DNA of 64,000 nt, taken from contig NZ_CP073063.1 in the NCBI RefSeq assembly GCF_022654015.1, positions 2,811,501-2,875,500 on the forward strand. Reading direction: 5' to 3'. The position numbers and the translations under genes are program-made. Shown here piece by piece: positions 51,982 to 61,141 of the stretch (positions are counted from its first letter, which is position 1; the number at the start of each line of letters is the position of its first letter). Source of the stretch: Brevundimonas diminuta. GTDB taxonomy: Bacteria > Pseudomonadota > Alphaproteobacteria > Caulobacterales > Caulobacteraceae. The notes beneath the pieces were generated by a model. The model saw only the letters and a list, made by a program, of their open reading frames with translations, ran no database searches and had not been told where the DNA came from.

Positions 51982-52479
51982 TTACCGCACGCAGATGCGC
52001 GCGCGGTCGTTGATCCAGCAGTCGCCGTCCAGGCGCACGGTCCCCAAGCGATCGCCGGCCTTGTCGTCGTCGGGGTCGGCGTTCCAGGTGGCGTCGGCCG
52101 AGCCGTCGGCCATCAGGACGACGACGGCGAAATGGGAGTTCTTGGGCTTGCCCTCGGACCAGGCGTTCATCGTGTAGCCGCCGTCGCCGAACGGATAGAC
52201 GAGGCACGGCTCGTCGAGCAGAACCTTACCATCGACCGAAAGATAACACGACTTGCGCGAGGCCGTGGGGGTCGTGGGTTCTGATGACGAAGCGGCGGGG
52301 CTTGCGCCGGTCTTCGCCGGTTCCGGAGGCGGCGCCATCGGCTCGGGCGCGGATGACGCGGGCGGCTGCGTCGCGTTAGCTGGTCCAGGCGCGCCGGCGT
52401 CCTGACCGCAGGCGGCCGCGGCGGCCGACAGCATCAGGGCGGCGATCAGGCTGAGCGGTCGTGAAGGGGTGGATGTCAC
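51982..52479 (-). CDS. Small lipoprotein of unknown function
   Basis: 165 aa. The signal peptide ends in a lipobox-like AAAACGQ, so it is lipidated at about Cys24. A Pro/Ala/Ser-rich linker (25-75) precedes a small domain with four Cys (SCYLSVDG, PCLVYPFGDGG, DCWINDRARICVR). An Asp-rich loop (NADPDDDKAGDR) is notable. No family recognised. It is divergent from the GAF gene. Confidence 0.8.
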   Translation of the reverse strand: MTSTPSRPLSLIAALMLSAAAAACGQDAGAPGPANATQPPASSAPEPMAPPPEPAKTGASPAASSSEPTTPTASRKSCYLSVDGKVLLDEPCLVYPFGDGGYTMNAWSEGKPKNSHFAVVVLMADGSADATWNADPDDDKAGDRLGTVRLDGDCWINDRARICVR

Positions 52480-52622
52480 GCGAGCCTCCGTCGTTGTCTC
52501 CCAGCGCCAACACCGGGGCGCATGGAGGCGTTCCCGGCGAAGCGGCGGCGAATGATGGCGCCCCTCCCCTTCGGCCGGCCGCTCGCCTATATCGCCAGCC
52601 TGTCCCGCTCCGGAGGTTTTCC

Positions 52623-53120
52623 ATGGCCTATGTCGCCCGCAACGATCGTCCCGCCGACAAGGCGGCGCGCTATCTGGAGGTCGAGACGGAAGTCCTGGCC
52701 GTGCTCGACGGCGAGCCGAATGTAACGGCGCGAATGGCGACGGTGGCGTCGATGCTGGCCGATGCGTTCGAGCACTATTTCTGGACCGGCTTCTATGTCG
52801 TCGCGCCGGACAAGACCGACGAACTGGTGGTCGGGCCTTATCAGGGCACGCTGGGGTGCCTGCGCATCGCGTTCGGACGCGGAGTATGCGGCGCGGCGGC
52901 GGCGACGGGCCAGACCCAGTTGGTCGAGGATGTGCACGCCTTCCCCGGCCACATCGCCTGCGACAGCCGTTCGGCCAGCGAGATCGTGGTGCCCGTGCGC
53001 GACGCCGCGGGCGCGCTGATCGCGGTGTTCGACGTGGATGCGACGACGCCGGCCGCCTTCGATACGGACGATCAGGAGGCGCTGGAGCGGTTGATGGCGA
53101 AGGTGTTCGCCGACGCTTGA
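52623..53120 (+). CDS. msrC: Free methionine-(R)-sulfoxide reductase (GAF domain)
   Basis: 165 aa single GAF domain of the fRMsr family. The start ATG at 52623 follows GGAGG; in-frame sequence upstream is non-native. Three Cys are in the conserved places: GCLRIAFGRGVCG and FPGHIACDSRSASEIVVP, with the ligand residues WTGFYVVAPDKTDELVVGPY of the family. It repairs oxidised free methionine with thioredoxin. Next gene begins 60 bp later. Confidence 0.94.
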   Translation: MAYVARNDRPADKAARYLEVETEVLAVLDGEPNVTARMATVASMLADAFEHYFWTGFYVVAPDKTDELVVGPYQGTLGCLRIAFGRGVCGAAAATGQTQLVEDVHAFPGHIACDSRSASEIVVPVRDAAGALIAVFDVDATTPAAFDTDDQEALERLMAKVFADA

Positions 53121-53180
53121 TCGGGGCCGGTTGATCCGGCCGCAGCCGGCTCTATGGTCCCCGGCGACATGGAGGATCGG

Positions 53181-53858
53181 ATGACGCAGCGAACAGTCGC
53201 AATCACCGGCGGACACGGCGTCCTGGGCCGGGCGGTGCTGGAGGCGGCGCTGAAAGGCGGCTGGCAGGTCGCGGTGATCGACCATGCCTCGGGCCATGCC
53301 GTGCCCGACGGCGTGCTGGAGATCGGCGGGGTCGATCTGACGGACGCCGGCCAGGCGCAAAAGGCCGTCGACGCGGTGATCGCCCGGTTCGGGCGGCTGG
53401 ACGCCCTGCTGAACATCGCCGGCGGCTTCGTCTGGCAGACAACCGACGATGCGGAACCGGCGTGGGACCGGATGCATGCGCTGAACGTCACCACCGCCGT
53501 CAACGCCAGCCGCGCGGCGCTGGATGCGCTGAAGGCCTCGCCCGAGGGTCGGATCGTCAACGTCGGCTCGGCCGCCGCGTTGAAGGCCGGGGCCGGCATG
53601 GGGGCCTATGGCGCGGCCAAGGCCGGGGTCCACGCCCTGACCCAGGCGCTGGCGGAGGAGTTGAAGACGACAAAGGTGACGGTCAACGCCGTCCTGCCGT
53701 CGATCATCGACACGCCGGCGAACCGCAAGGAGATGCCCGACGCCGACCCGGCGACCTGGGTCGCGCCGGCCGATCTGGCCGCGGTGATCCTGTTCCTGGC
53801 CTCGCCCGAGAGCCGGGCCATGACCGGCGCCCTGGTGCCCGTCACGGGCCGCGTCTGA
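53181..53858 (+). CDS. Short-chain dehydrogenase/reductase (SDR)
   Basis: 225 aa. Cofactor motif TGGHGVLGRAV near the N-terminus, NIAGGF (NAG-like) in the middle, and catalytic YGAAKAG (Tyr-x-x-x-Lys). ATG 53181 chosen for the GGAGG at 5-bp spacing; two upstream in-frame ATGs exist. Substrate unknown. It overlaps the CitE-like gene by one base (TGATG), so the two are co-translated. Confidence 0.9.
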   Translation: MTQRTVAITGGHGVLGRAVLEAALKGGWQVAVIDHASGHAVPDGVLEIGGVDLTDAGQAQKAVDAVIARFGRLDALLNIAGGFVWQTTDDAEPAWDRMHALNVTTAVNASRAALDALKASPEGRIVNVGSAAALKAGAGMGAYGAAKAGVHALTQALAEELKTTKVTVNAVLPSIIDTPANRKEMPDADPATWVAPADLAAVILFLASPESRAMTGALVPVTGRV

Positions 53859-54688
53859 TGCGCAGCGACCGGGTCCGCAGCGTCCTTTATCTGCCCGCCT
53901 CCAATGCGCGGGCGATCGAGAAGGCCCGGACGCTGGATTGCGATGTCGCCGTGCTGGACCTGGAAGACGCCGTGGCGCCCGAGGCCAAGGCTGACGCTCG
54001 CGACGCCGCCGTCGCGGCGGTTCGGGCTGGCGGGTTCGGGCCGCGCCTGGGCGTGCGGATCAATGGTCTGGACACCGACTGGGGGCTGGACGACCTGACG
54101 GCGATGAAGGCGGCGGGGGCCACGCTGATCGTCGCACCCAAGGTGGAGACGCCCGAGGCCGTGCACGCCCTGTCCGCCGGCCTGGCCAAGCGCTGCGCCC
54201 TGTGGGCCATGATCGAAACGCCGCGCGCGCTGATGGCCCTGGCCGACATCGCATCCGCAGATGGGGCGCTGGACGGGCTGATGCTGGGGGTCAACGACCT
54301 GGCCAAGGCGCTGGGGACCGGGGCTTCGCCGGATCGCGAACCGTTCAAGCCGTGGCTGGCCATGCTGGTCGCCGCCGCGCGCGCCAACGGCTTGTTGGCC
54401 ATCGACGGCGTGTTCAACCGGATCGACGATGCTGAAGGCCTGGCGGCCGAAGCATTGCAGGGGCGACTGTATGGGTTCGACGGCAAGAGCCTGATCCACC
54501 CGTCGCAGATCGCGGCCGCCAACGCCGCCTTCTCGCCGTCCGAAGCCGAGATCGCCGATGCGCGAGCGATCGTCGCCGCCTTCGCCGCGCCAGCCGCCGA
54601 CGGTCAGGGCGCGATCCGCGTGAACGGGGCGATGGTCGAACGGCTGCATCTGGAACAGGCGAAGGCGCTGCTGGCGCGAGCGAGTTGA
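53858..54688 (+). CDS. CitE/HpcH-HpaI-type CoA ester lyase
   Basis: 276 aa TIM-barrel. SVLYLPASNARAIEKA, then the metal-ligand region VLDLEDAVAPEAK, then VRINGLDTDWGLDDL, PKVETPEA, MIETPRAL and GKSLIHPSQIA. This matches CitE-like (S)-citramalyl or malyl-CoA lyases and thioesterases; the exact substrate is not known. It is coupled to the SDR and followed by a palindromic repeat. Confidence 0.92.
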   Translation: MRSDRVRSVLYLPASNARAIEKARTLDCDVAVLDLEDAVAPEAKADARDAAVAAVRAGGFGPRLGVRINGLDTDWGLDDLTAMKAAGATLIVAPKVETPEAVHALSAGLAKRCALWAMIETPRALMALADIASADGALDGLMLGVNDLAKALGTGASPDREPFKPWLAMLVAAARANGLLAIDGVFNRIDDAEGLAAEALQGRLYGFDGKSLIHPSQIAAANAAFSPSEAEIADARAIVAAFAAPAADGQGAIRVNGAMVERLHLEQAKALLARAS

Positions 54689-54696
54689 CCGCCTGT

Positions 54697-54840
54697 CTCC
54701 TCCCCACTCCTGGGGAGGGGGACCGCGAAGCGGTGGAGGGGCTTTTGATGTCCCACTAACGCCTGGGATGATTTGAAGAACCCTTCCGTCACGGCGCAAG
54801 AGCGCCGCGCCACCTCCCCATGAAGTGGGGAGGAGACGGA
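54697..54840. repeat. Composite palindromic repeat (about 145 bp)
   Basis: Four hairpins: CCTCCCCA-CTCC-TGGGGAGG (54699-54718), ACCGC-GAA-GCGGT (54722-54734), CGGCGC-AAGA-GCGCCG (54792-54807) and CCTCCCCA-TGAAG-TGGGGAGG (54813-54833). The outer two share the same 8-bp arm, so the whole element is an inverted pair. It is an interspersed repeat of the CTCCTCCCC type. An ATG at 54820 falls in the last hairpin and is therefore an unlikely gene start. Confidence 0.85.
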
Positions 54841-54906
54841 AGCGTCGGGCCTAGTCGCGTCGACGCAACCGCCGTAAAGCTCGCGTCAAACCTCAGCGGA
54901 CCCGCC

Positions 54907-56961
54907 TTGCCCCTACCCTACGACACGCCTTCGAGAATCCCGGCCTGGGTCTGTGCGCCCGGCGTGCTGAAGGTCCCGTTCCTCGACGTGTTTCTGGCTG
55001 ACTATGACCTGCGTCGCCTGCCGGGGGAGGACGTGCAGGCGGTGCTGGGCTGGGGGATGAAGCCGACGGCGGCGGCGGGGCGACAGTGGGCCGAGAAGAC
55101 CGGGCGACCCTATGTGGCGCTGGAGGACGGGTTTTTGCGTTCGGTCGGCATAGGCGAGGCGGGCGCGACCAGCCTCAGCCTGATCGTCGATGATCTGGGC
55201 GTCTATTACGATGCGACGCGGCCCAGCCGGCTGGAGCATCTGATCCAGAACGCCGACGACTGGTGCGACGCGGCCATGACAGCGCGGGCGCGCGTGCTGA
55301 TCGACCGGATCGTGGCGTCCGGCGTGTCCAAGACAAACATGGGCGGGCCGCTGGATGTGGACCTGCTGAAGCCCGGTCGGCGCGTGCTGATCGTGGACCA
55401 GACGTTCGGCGACGCCTCCATCGCCTGTGGCCTCGCGACGGCTCAGAGCTTTGACGAGATGATCGCCGCCGCCCGGCGCGACGAACCGGACGCCCAGTTG
55501 ATCGTCAAACGCCATCCGGCCGTGGCGGCGGGGAAAAAACGCGGCTGCGTGACGGACCTGAGGGGCGTCACCCTGGTCGATACGGATGTACGGCCCGCCG
55601 AGCTGCTGGCGGCGGTGGATGCGGTCTATTGCGTCACCTCGGCGCTGGGGTTCGAGGCGCTGTTGCGCGGCCTGCCGGTGCGGTGTTTCGGGGCGTCCTT
55701 CTATTCCGGCTGGGGTCTGACGACCGATGCGATTCAGACGGGACGGCGCGGCGTCTCGCGGTCGATCGAACAGGTCGCGGCGGCCGCCCTGATCGCCTAC
55801 AGCCGCTATGTCGATCCGGTGACGGGCGAAAGGTGCGAGGCCGAACAGGCGCTGGAGCGGCTGATCGCCCTGCGCGACCGGGCCGACCGGCTGGCGGGTT
55901 CGTGGTCGGCGGTGGGGTTCGCGCCGGCCAAACGCCCGCCGGTGCGCCGCTTGCTGAACTCGCCCAAGGCGTCGATGCGCTATTTCATGTCGCCGTCGCG
56001 CGCCGCCGCCCACGCCAAGGCGACCGATGGGCGGCTGATTTGGTGGGCGGGCAAGGAGAGCGAGGCGACGCGTCAGGCGGCGGCGGCTTTTAGCGGCCCG
56101 ACTGTACGGATGGAGGACGGCTTCATCCGTTCGCGGGGCCTGGGGTCCGATTTCGTCGGCGCCCTGTCGGTCGCGCTGGACGATCAGGGGGTCTATTACG
56201 ATCCGTCGCAGCCCTCGCGGCTGGAGACCCTGATCGAGACCTCGGACCTGTCGCCGGCTCAGCTGGCGCGGGCCGCCGAGCTGCGGACGCGCGTGGTCGA
56301 TGCGGGCCTGTCGAAATACAATCTTAGGGGCCAGGCGCCGACGGACTGGCCCGTTGATCGCGACATCCTGCTGGTGGTCGGCCAGGTCGAGAACGACAAG
56401 TCGATTCTGCTGGGCTGTGCGCCGGATCTGAACACCAACTCGGCCCTGGTGGAGGCGGCGCGGCGCGATCATCCGGACGCCTTTCTGGTCTATCGCAATC
56501 ACCCCGACGTGCTGGCGGGTAACCGGCCGGGGCGGCTGGACGCGGGAGCCATGGCCTCGGTCGATGCCGTGGGCGACGGGCTGGATATCGTGGACTGTCT
56601 GAACGCCTGTCGCCGGGTGGCGACCCTGACCTCCCTGACCGGGTTCGAGGCCCTGATGCGAGGCAAGGCGGTGTCGGTCTATGGCCGGCCCTTCTATGCC
56701 GGATGGGGGCTGACTGACGACCGGCTGACGTTCGAGCGCCGCAGCCGCCGCGCCGGCGTCGATCACCTGGTCCACGCCGCCCTGATCGCCTACCCCCTGT
56801 ATGTCACGCCCGAGGGCTGGCCCTGCGAGGCCGAGGATCTGGTGGACCGGCTGATCGCCGCGCGCGACCAGCCGACGCCCAAGGCGCCGCGCGGTCAGCT
56901 GCAGCGCTGGGCCGCCGGCGTCATCGCCAGTCTCGACCGCAAGCCGCCGCCGTCCTATTGA
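54907..56961 (+). CDS. KpsC-like capsule polysaccharide Kdo transferase
   Basis: 684 aa from TTG 54907 (LPYDTPSRIPAW); an ATG at 54820 would add 29 residues encoded by the repeat. Two related halves: each has a LEDGFLRS or MEDGFIRSRG motif, then GVYYDATRPSRLE / GVYYDPSQPSRLE, SFYSGWGLT / PFYAGWGLT, and a DGF..G pattern. This tandem arrangement matches KpsC, the beta-Kdo transferase that builds the Kdo linker on phosphatidylglycerol for capsule export. No other kps genes are adjacent. Start uncertain. Confidence 0.9.
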   Translation: MPLPYDTPSRIPAWVCAPGVLKVPFLDVFLADYDLRRLPGEDVQAVLGWGMKPTAAAGRQWAEKTGRPYVALEDGFLRSVGIGEAGATSLSLIVDDLGVYYDATRPSRLEHLIQNADDWCDAAMTARARVLIDRIVASGVSKTNMGGPLDVDLLKPGRRVLIVDQTFGDASIACGLATAQSFDEMIAAARRDEPDAQLIVKRHPAVAAGKKRGCVTDLRGVTLVDTDVRPAELLAAVDAVYCVTSALGFEALLRGLPVRCFGASFYSGWGLTTDAIQTGRRGVSRSIEQVAAAALIAYSRYVDPVTGERCEAEQALERLIALRDRADRLAGSWSAVGFAPAKRPPVRRLLNSPKASMRYFMSPSRAAAHAKATDGRLIWWAGKESEATRQAAAAFSGPTVRMEDGFIRSRGLGSDFVGALSVALDDQGVYYDPSQPSRLETLIETSDLSPAQLARAAELRTRVVDAGLSKYNLRGQAPTDWPVDRDILLVVGQVENDKSILLGCAPDLNTNSALVEAARRDHPDAFLVYRNHPDVLAGNRPGRLDAGAMASVDAVGDGLDIVDCLNACRRVATLTSLTGFEALMRGKAVSVYGRPFYAGWGLTDDRLTFERRSRRAGVDHLVHAALIAYPLYVTPEGWPCEAEDLVDRLIAARDQPTPKAPRGQLQRWAAGVIASLDRKPPPSY

Positions 56962-57035
56962 CGCGTTCTGATAGGAAACGGACTGTCCTCAAGCAGCAAG
57001 GTCCCGCGGGCCGAGCGATAGGAACAAAAACCAAA

Positions 57036-58190
57036 GTGACCCACGCCGTCATCGCCGCCACCGGCCTCTTCACCCCCGAACAGTCCGTCTCGAACGCCGA
57101 ACTGGTCGACAGCTACAATACCTGGGCCGACGGCTGGAACGCCCGCCATGCCGCTCAGATCGAGGCTGGCGAGCTGGAGGCCAAGTCGCACTCCTCGCCC
57201 GAGTTCATCGAAAAGGCCTCGGGCATCAAGAGCCGGTTCGTGCTGGACAAGGCCGGGATCATCGATCCCGAGCGGATGGCGCCGAACCTGGCCGAACGCT
57301 CCAACGACGAAATCTCGATCCTGGCCGAGATGGCGGTCAAGGCCGCGCGTCAGGCGATTGAGGCCTGGGGCAAACCGGTTTCCGAAATCGGCGCCGTCCT
57401 GTGCGCCGCATCGAACATGCAGCGCGCCTATCCGGCCATGGCCATCGAGGTTCAGCAGGCCCTGGGCATCGAGGGCTTCGCCTTCGACATGAATGTAGCG
57501 TGCAGCTCGGCGACCTTCGGCATCAAGACGGCGGCGGACTTCATCGCCGGCGGCTCGGTCAAGGCGGTGCTGATGGTCAATCCGGAGGTCTGTTCGGCCC
57601 ACCTGAACTTCACCGACCGCGACAGCCACTTCATCTTCGGCGACGTGGCCACCGCGGTGATCGTGGAGTCGTCGGATACGGCGGGGCCGGGCGGCTGGGA
57701 CGTGCTGGGCACGCGGCTGAAGACGACCTTCTCGAACAACATCCGCAACAACTTCGGCTTCTTGAACCGCAATGCGCGCGACACCGCGCATCTGGACAGC
57801 CCCGAGGCCGACGACAGCATTCAGAACGACAAGCTGTTCATCCAGCAGGGCCGCAAGGTCTTCCGCGACGTGGTACCAATGGTGTCGGACATGATCGTGG
57901 ATCACGCCGGCGAACTAGGCCTGGATCCGCACGAGCTAAAGCGCCTTTGGCTGCACCAGGCCAACATCAACATGAACACGATGATCGGCAAGAAGGTGCT
58001 GGGTCGCGAGCCCTCGGCGGATGAGAACGTCATCATCCTGGACGAATACGCCAACACCTCCTCGGCCGGGTCGATCATCGCCTTCCACCTGCACAACGAC
58101 GGGTTCGAGGCGGGCGATACGGGGCTGATCTGCAGCTTCGGCGCCGGCTATTCGGCCGGGACGGTTTTCGTCAGGAAGCGCGCCGCCTGA
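57036..58190 (+). CDS. Beta-ketoacyl-ACP synthase III (FabH-like)
   Basis: 384 aa from GTG 57036, preceded by AGGAA; 26 further in-frame codons upstream look non-native. The thiolase fold has the active Cys in NVACSSATFGI (about 150), His in WLHQANINMN and Asn in ANTSSAGSI. The family starts condensation of acyl-CoA with malonyl-ACP. It is longer than E. coli FabH and has the insertion typical of the alphaproteobacterial paralogue. It stands alone and converges with a DoxX gene 4 bp away. Confidence 0.92.
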   Translation: MTHAVIAATGLFTPEQSVSNAELVDSYNTWADGWNARHAAQIEAGELEAKSHSSPEFIEKASGIKSRFVLDKAGIIDPERMAPNLAERSNDEISILAEMAVKAARQAIEAWGKPVSEIGAVLCAASNMQRAYPAMAIEVQQALGIEGFAFDMNVACSSATFGIKTAADFIAGGSVKAVLMVNPEVCSAHLNFTDRDSHFIFGDVATAVIVESSDTAGPGGWDVLGTRLKTTFSNNIRNNFGFLNRNARDTAHLDSPEADDSIQNDKLFIQQGRKVFRDVVPMVSDMIVDHAGELGLDPHELKRLWLHQANINMNTMIGKKVLGREPSADENVIILDEYANTSSAGSIIAFHLHNDGFEAGDTGLICSFGAGYSAGTVFVRKRAA

Positions 58191-58194
58191 AGTC

Positions 58195-58656
58195 TTAAAG
58201 CCGGGGCAGGAACAGGACGAAGTCCAGGCTCCACAGCCCCGGTCCATTGGCGATCAGCCAGATCAGGATGACCATCAGCAGGGTCTCGGGCAGGTCGAAA
58301 TAGCTGGAGAGGCGATAGCCGAGGCTGGTCCCCTCCACCGATTTTGACGCCACCGTCACCAGGGCGACCAGGCTGATGATCAGCAGCACAAGGGCCGCCA
58401 AGCTGGTGAACAGGCCCATGATCAGCAGGGCGCCGAAGGCGAATTCGCACACCGAGACGAACTTGGCGGTCTGGCGCGGCGCGGCGATGCCGGCCTCGAC
58501 CATCGTCTTGCTCATCTTCTCGGCTTGGGCGGGGGTAAACAGCTTGTAGAAGCCGGACAGGAAAAACATTCCGCCGACCACGACCCGCGCGATCAGGGGC
58601 GCGATGTCCATCAGGGCCGGAACGCCCAGGCCGAGGCCGCGATAGAGGTCGATCAT
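58195..58656 (-). CDS. DoxX-family membrane protein
   Basis: 153 aa with four hydrophobic helices (e.g. APLIARVVVGGMFFLSGFYK in the first and ETLLMVILIWLIANGPGLWS late). DoxX-like proteins are widely linked to oxidative or thiol stress but are functionally uncertain. It is minus strand, 41 bp after the M48 protease gene, so probably in one transcript with it. Confidence 0.9.
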   Translation of the reverse strand: MIDLYRGLGLGVPALMDIAPLIARVVVGGMFFLSGFYKLFTPAQAEKMSKTMVEAGIAAPRQTAKFVSVCEFAFGALLIMGLFTSLAALVLLIISLVALVTVASKSVEGTSLGYRLSSYFDLPETLLMVILIWLIANGPGLWSLDFVLFLPRL

Positions 58657-58697
58657 GGGGCGAAGGCTCCGCTTGGAATGGCGGAGCCTTCAATGCT

Positions 58698-59903
58698 TTA
58701 CGGGCGTGTCGGTTGCTCGGCCCCGTCGCGTGGCGGATGCGTCGCCTTCCATTCCATGGCGCGGCGGATGCGGTTCTCGACGCTGGGGTGATCGTAGAAC
58801 AGGAACTCCTCGATCGCCGACGGTGACGGGGCGCGGTATTCGGCGGTCTTGATCAGGGCCTTGGACAGACCGTCCGGTTCATTGGCGTGAACCAGCGAGA
58901 AGTGGTCGGCGTCCTCCTCCATCGTGCGGGTCATGGTGGCGAAGACCGGGGTGCCCAGCACGCCCAGGAAGGCCAGCACCAGGGCCAGGACCGGCAGGCC
59001 CGCAGGGTCGGAGATGTCGCCCACGCGATCCGCCCTCAGCAGACGATGCGCCACTGGATACAGCCGGTCGGTCAGCCAGAAGGCCAGCACCGACAACAGG
59101 ACCAGAATGCCGACGGTCCAGAGAATGTGCGCCCGGACATAGTGGCCCATCTCATGGCCGACCACGCCGCGCACCTCGGCCAGATCCGCGCCCTGTTTGA
59201 ACATGGTGTCGCTCATCGCCACCCGCGCCGTGCCGAACAGGCCCGAGACATTGGCGGTATAGCGGTCGGACTGTTTGGAGCCGTCGTAGATGAAGATCTT
59301 GTCCGACGGCGTGCCGGTCTGTTTGGCCAAGGTCACGACGGCGTCGCGCACCGGCCCGTTCGGTGCGGGCGTATAGGTGTTGAAAATCGGCTCGATCAGC
59401 AAGGGTGCGAGCACCAGACCGATGACGATGAAGGCCGCCGTCACGCCGGCCGCCCAGGCCCACCAGAACCGACGCGCACGTCGGATCAGGGCATAGATCG
59501 CCACCAGCAGCAGCGAGGTCGCCACCACCGAGATGGCCGCGCCGATCACGGCCTCGCCCAGCCAGCCGCCCAGGGCCTGGCTGGTCAGCCCATACTGTTT
59601 CTCTCGCCACCAGCCCTGATAGATCGACCACGGCAGGGTCAGCGCCCAGCTCATGGCCGAATAGACCGCGGCGACGACGAAACTGGCCAGGACCGGCCGA
59701 CGACGGCGACGTTCGATCCGGCTGCGGATCGCGACCAGCAGACCAGTGCGCACGATGATCCAGGCGACCATGGCCGAGACCAGGAAGCTCCACAGGATCA
59801 GCCAGTGCGAACCGTGGGTATAGGCGATGGCGCGGGCCGTTTCCTGGGGCGACAGGGTCGCCAGCCACTGGGCCGTCGCGGCCGCCGGATCGAAATTCGT
59901 CAT
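58698..59903 (-). CDS. M48-family zinc metallopeptidase (Ste24/HtpX-like)
   Basis: 401 aa from ATG 59903 (TNFDPAAATAQ), preceded by GGGAG. Several membrane helices (about 35-60, 80-110, 130-150, 165-190, 300-330) surround the zinc site GHEMGHYVRAH (HExxH, about 272) with third ligand in EEDADHFSL. The domain order (YQGWWREKQYGLTSQALGGW, written within 20) matches CAAX prenyl protease 1-like Peptidase_M48. A quality-control role at the inner membrane is likely. Confidence 0.93.
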   Translation of the reverse strand: MTNFDPAAATAQWLATLSPQETARAIAYTHGSHWLILWSFLVSAMVAWIIVRTGLLVAIRSRIERRRRRPVLASFVVAAVYSAMSWALTLPWSIYQGWWREKQYGLTSQALGGWLGEAVIGAAISVVATSLLLVAIYALIRRARRFWWAWAAGVTAAFIVIGLVLAPLLIEPIFNTYTPAPNGPVRDAVVTLAKQTGTPSDKIFIYDGSKQSDRYTANVSGLFGTARVAMSDTMFKQGADLAEVRGVVGHEMGHYVRAHILWTVGILVLLSVLAFWLTDRLYPVAHRLLRADRVGDISDPAGLPVLALVLAFLGVLGTPVFATMTRTMEEDADHFSLVHANEPDGLSKALIKTAEYRAPSPSAIEEFLFYDHPSVENRIRRAMEWKATHPPRDGAEQPTRP

Positions 59904-59970
59904 GGTTTTCTCCCTTGCGAGAACCAAACCGCGCGACCCGCGTTATGTCAGGTTAATTCGCATCCATGAT

Positions 59971-59996
59971 GATTCTCGCCCGGCCACGCTTGAATC
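59971..59996. promoter_or_regulatory. Two GANTC (CcrM) sites upstream of the small gene
   Basis: GATTC at 59971-59975 and GAATC at 59992-59996, 21 bp apart, in the 136-bp divergent region. In Caulobacterales GANTC sites in promoters are methylated by CcrM and read by GcrA. A TTAA lies nearby (59953-59956), compatible with a CtrA half-site. Regulation by the cell cycle is an inference. Confidence 0.4.
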
Positions 59997-60039
59997 TTTC
60001 ACGACTTTTTGTCACCCATTCTCCTGTCGAGAACAGGGG

Positions 60040-60309
60040 ATGTCCCAGATGGCTCACAAGACGCCCAAGCAGGTTTTGGAAAGCTTGGCTCATGATATCG
60101 CCACCGTGTTGAAGAGCATGGGTGGCTCGGCGCATCAGAACATGGTGGTCGATTGCGTGGCGGCGATGAAGCGCCAGCGCGGCGAGGCGGTCAACCCGCC
60201 CGATCTTCGCCAAAAGATCATCGAGACGTTCGAATACTATCGCGACTGGTTCGTTCGCCCATTCGGCGAAGGCTCGCAGCGCTGGGCCCTGGCCGGCGAC
60301 TTCGGCTGA
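60040..60309 (+). CDS. Small protein of unknown function
   Basis: 89 aa from ATG 60040 (GGGG upstream; a second start three codons later is possible). Helical and soluble: HKTPKQVLESLAHDIATVLK, then HQNMVVDCVAAMKRQRGEAV, and the aromatic C-terminus FEYYRDWFVRPFGEGSQRW (19 residues). One Cys. No family recognised; it ends in a strong terminator. It is divergent from the M48 gene. Confidence 0.8.
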   Translation: MSQMAHKTPKQVLESLAHDIATVLKSMGGSAHQNMVVDCVAAMKRQRGEAVNPPDLRQKIIETFEYYRDWFVRPFGEGSQRWALAGDFG

Positions 60310-60331
60310 TTTCACGGTTCTGAACGAAAAA

Positions 60332-60355
60332 GGCGCGCTCCCTGCGGAGCGCGCC
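60332..60355. terminator. Bidirectional intrinsic terminator
   Basis: Perfect 10-bp stem GGCGCGCTCC / GGAGCGCGCC with loop CTGC. AAAAA precedes it, giving a T-run on the minus strand for the outer-membrane protein gene; CTTCGT follows on the plus strand for the small gene. Confidence 0.9.
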
Positions 60356-60381
60356 TTCGTCATTAGGACTGATCGATCAGA

Positions 60382-60909
60382 TCAGAAGCGACGGATGTAG
60401 CTGACCGAATAGGCGTCGGCTTCACCACCGTTGTCGCGGTAGTCGCGACGGGTCCAGTCGGCGCGCACGCCGTTGACGCCGTCCAGATAGTAGTTGGCGC
60501 CGGCGCCGTAGTTCCAGCTGTCGCCGCCCACATCGGTGTTGGCGCCCGGGAACTTCTGCTTCAGCTCGGTGTGGCCGTAGCCGCCGCGTGCGAACAGTTC
60601 CAGCTTGTCAGAGACCGGCACCTTGCCGACCACATAACCGGCGGCGTCCCACTCGTGCTTGATCTCGCCGTCGACGCCCGCGACGGTGAAGTCGTCATGC
60701 TTCACGCCGACCGAGGCTTCGGTTTCCACAGCGATGTAACGGTTGAGGTTGACGCCAAGACGACCGGTGACGGCGCCCGTCGTTGCATTGTCGCCTTCAA
60801 GATGAGTGTAGCCCAACGAGCCGTAACCACGCGGCTCAGGATTGGTTTGAGCAAAGGCCGGAGCGGCGATTGCGGAAACGGCGACAGCAGCGAGAAGAAT
60901 GTTACGCAT
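60382..60909 (-). CDS. Outer-membrane beta-barrel protein
   Basis: 175 aa with signal peptide (RNILLAAVAVSAIAAPAFAQ cleaved). About eight amphipathic strands, Gly/aromatic-rich (YGSLGYTHLEG, GRLGVNLNRYIAVETEAS, GAGANYYLDGVNGVRAD), and a terminal Phe (VSYIRRF), as in OmpA/OmpW-like small barrels. Function unknown (porin-like or structural). An about 230-bp upstream gap separates it from ppdK. Confidence 0.9.
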   Translation of the reverse strand: MRNILLAAVAVSAIAAPAFAQTNPEPRGYGSLGYTHLEGDNATTGAVTGRLGVNLNRYIAVETEASVGVKHDDFTVAGVDGEIKHEWDAAGYVVGKVPVSDKLELFARGGYGHTELKQKFPGANTDVGGDSWNYGAGANYYLDGVNGVRADWTRRDYRDNGGEADAYSVSYIRRF

Positions 60910-61088
60910 TGTTTCTTATTAACTCCTAGATGTGATGACCGAGCCGATCATCAGCCCCATCCAGCGAGTGCTTAAATAGGTTACGGCGTCATCTGTTCCA
61001 GAGGCGCGAAAACACGACGAATGCCTGTGGACGCCGGGACACATACAGCGTTCCTTCAAGATCGGCGACTTTGTGGCGCCGCAGCAAA

Positions 61089-61116
61089 AAGGGCGGCCTC
61101 GACCGAGACCGCCCTT
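61089..61116 (-). terminator. Intrinsic terminator of ppdK
   Basis: AAGGGCGGCCTCG / CGAGACCGCCCTT, a 13-bp stem with one mismatch. On the minus strand it is followed by TTTTTG, 26 bp after the ppdK stop. Confidence 0.85.
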
Positions 61117-61141
61117 CCTTGGTTCGTCCTGCTGAGAAGGC

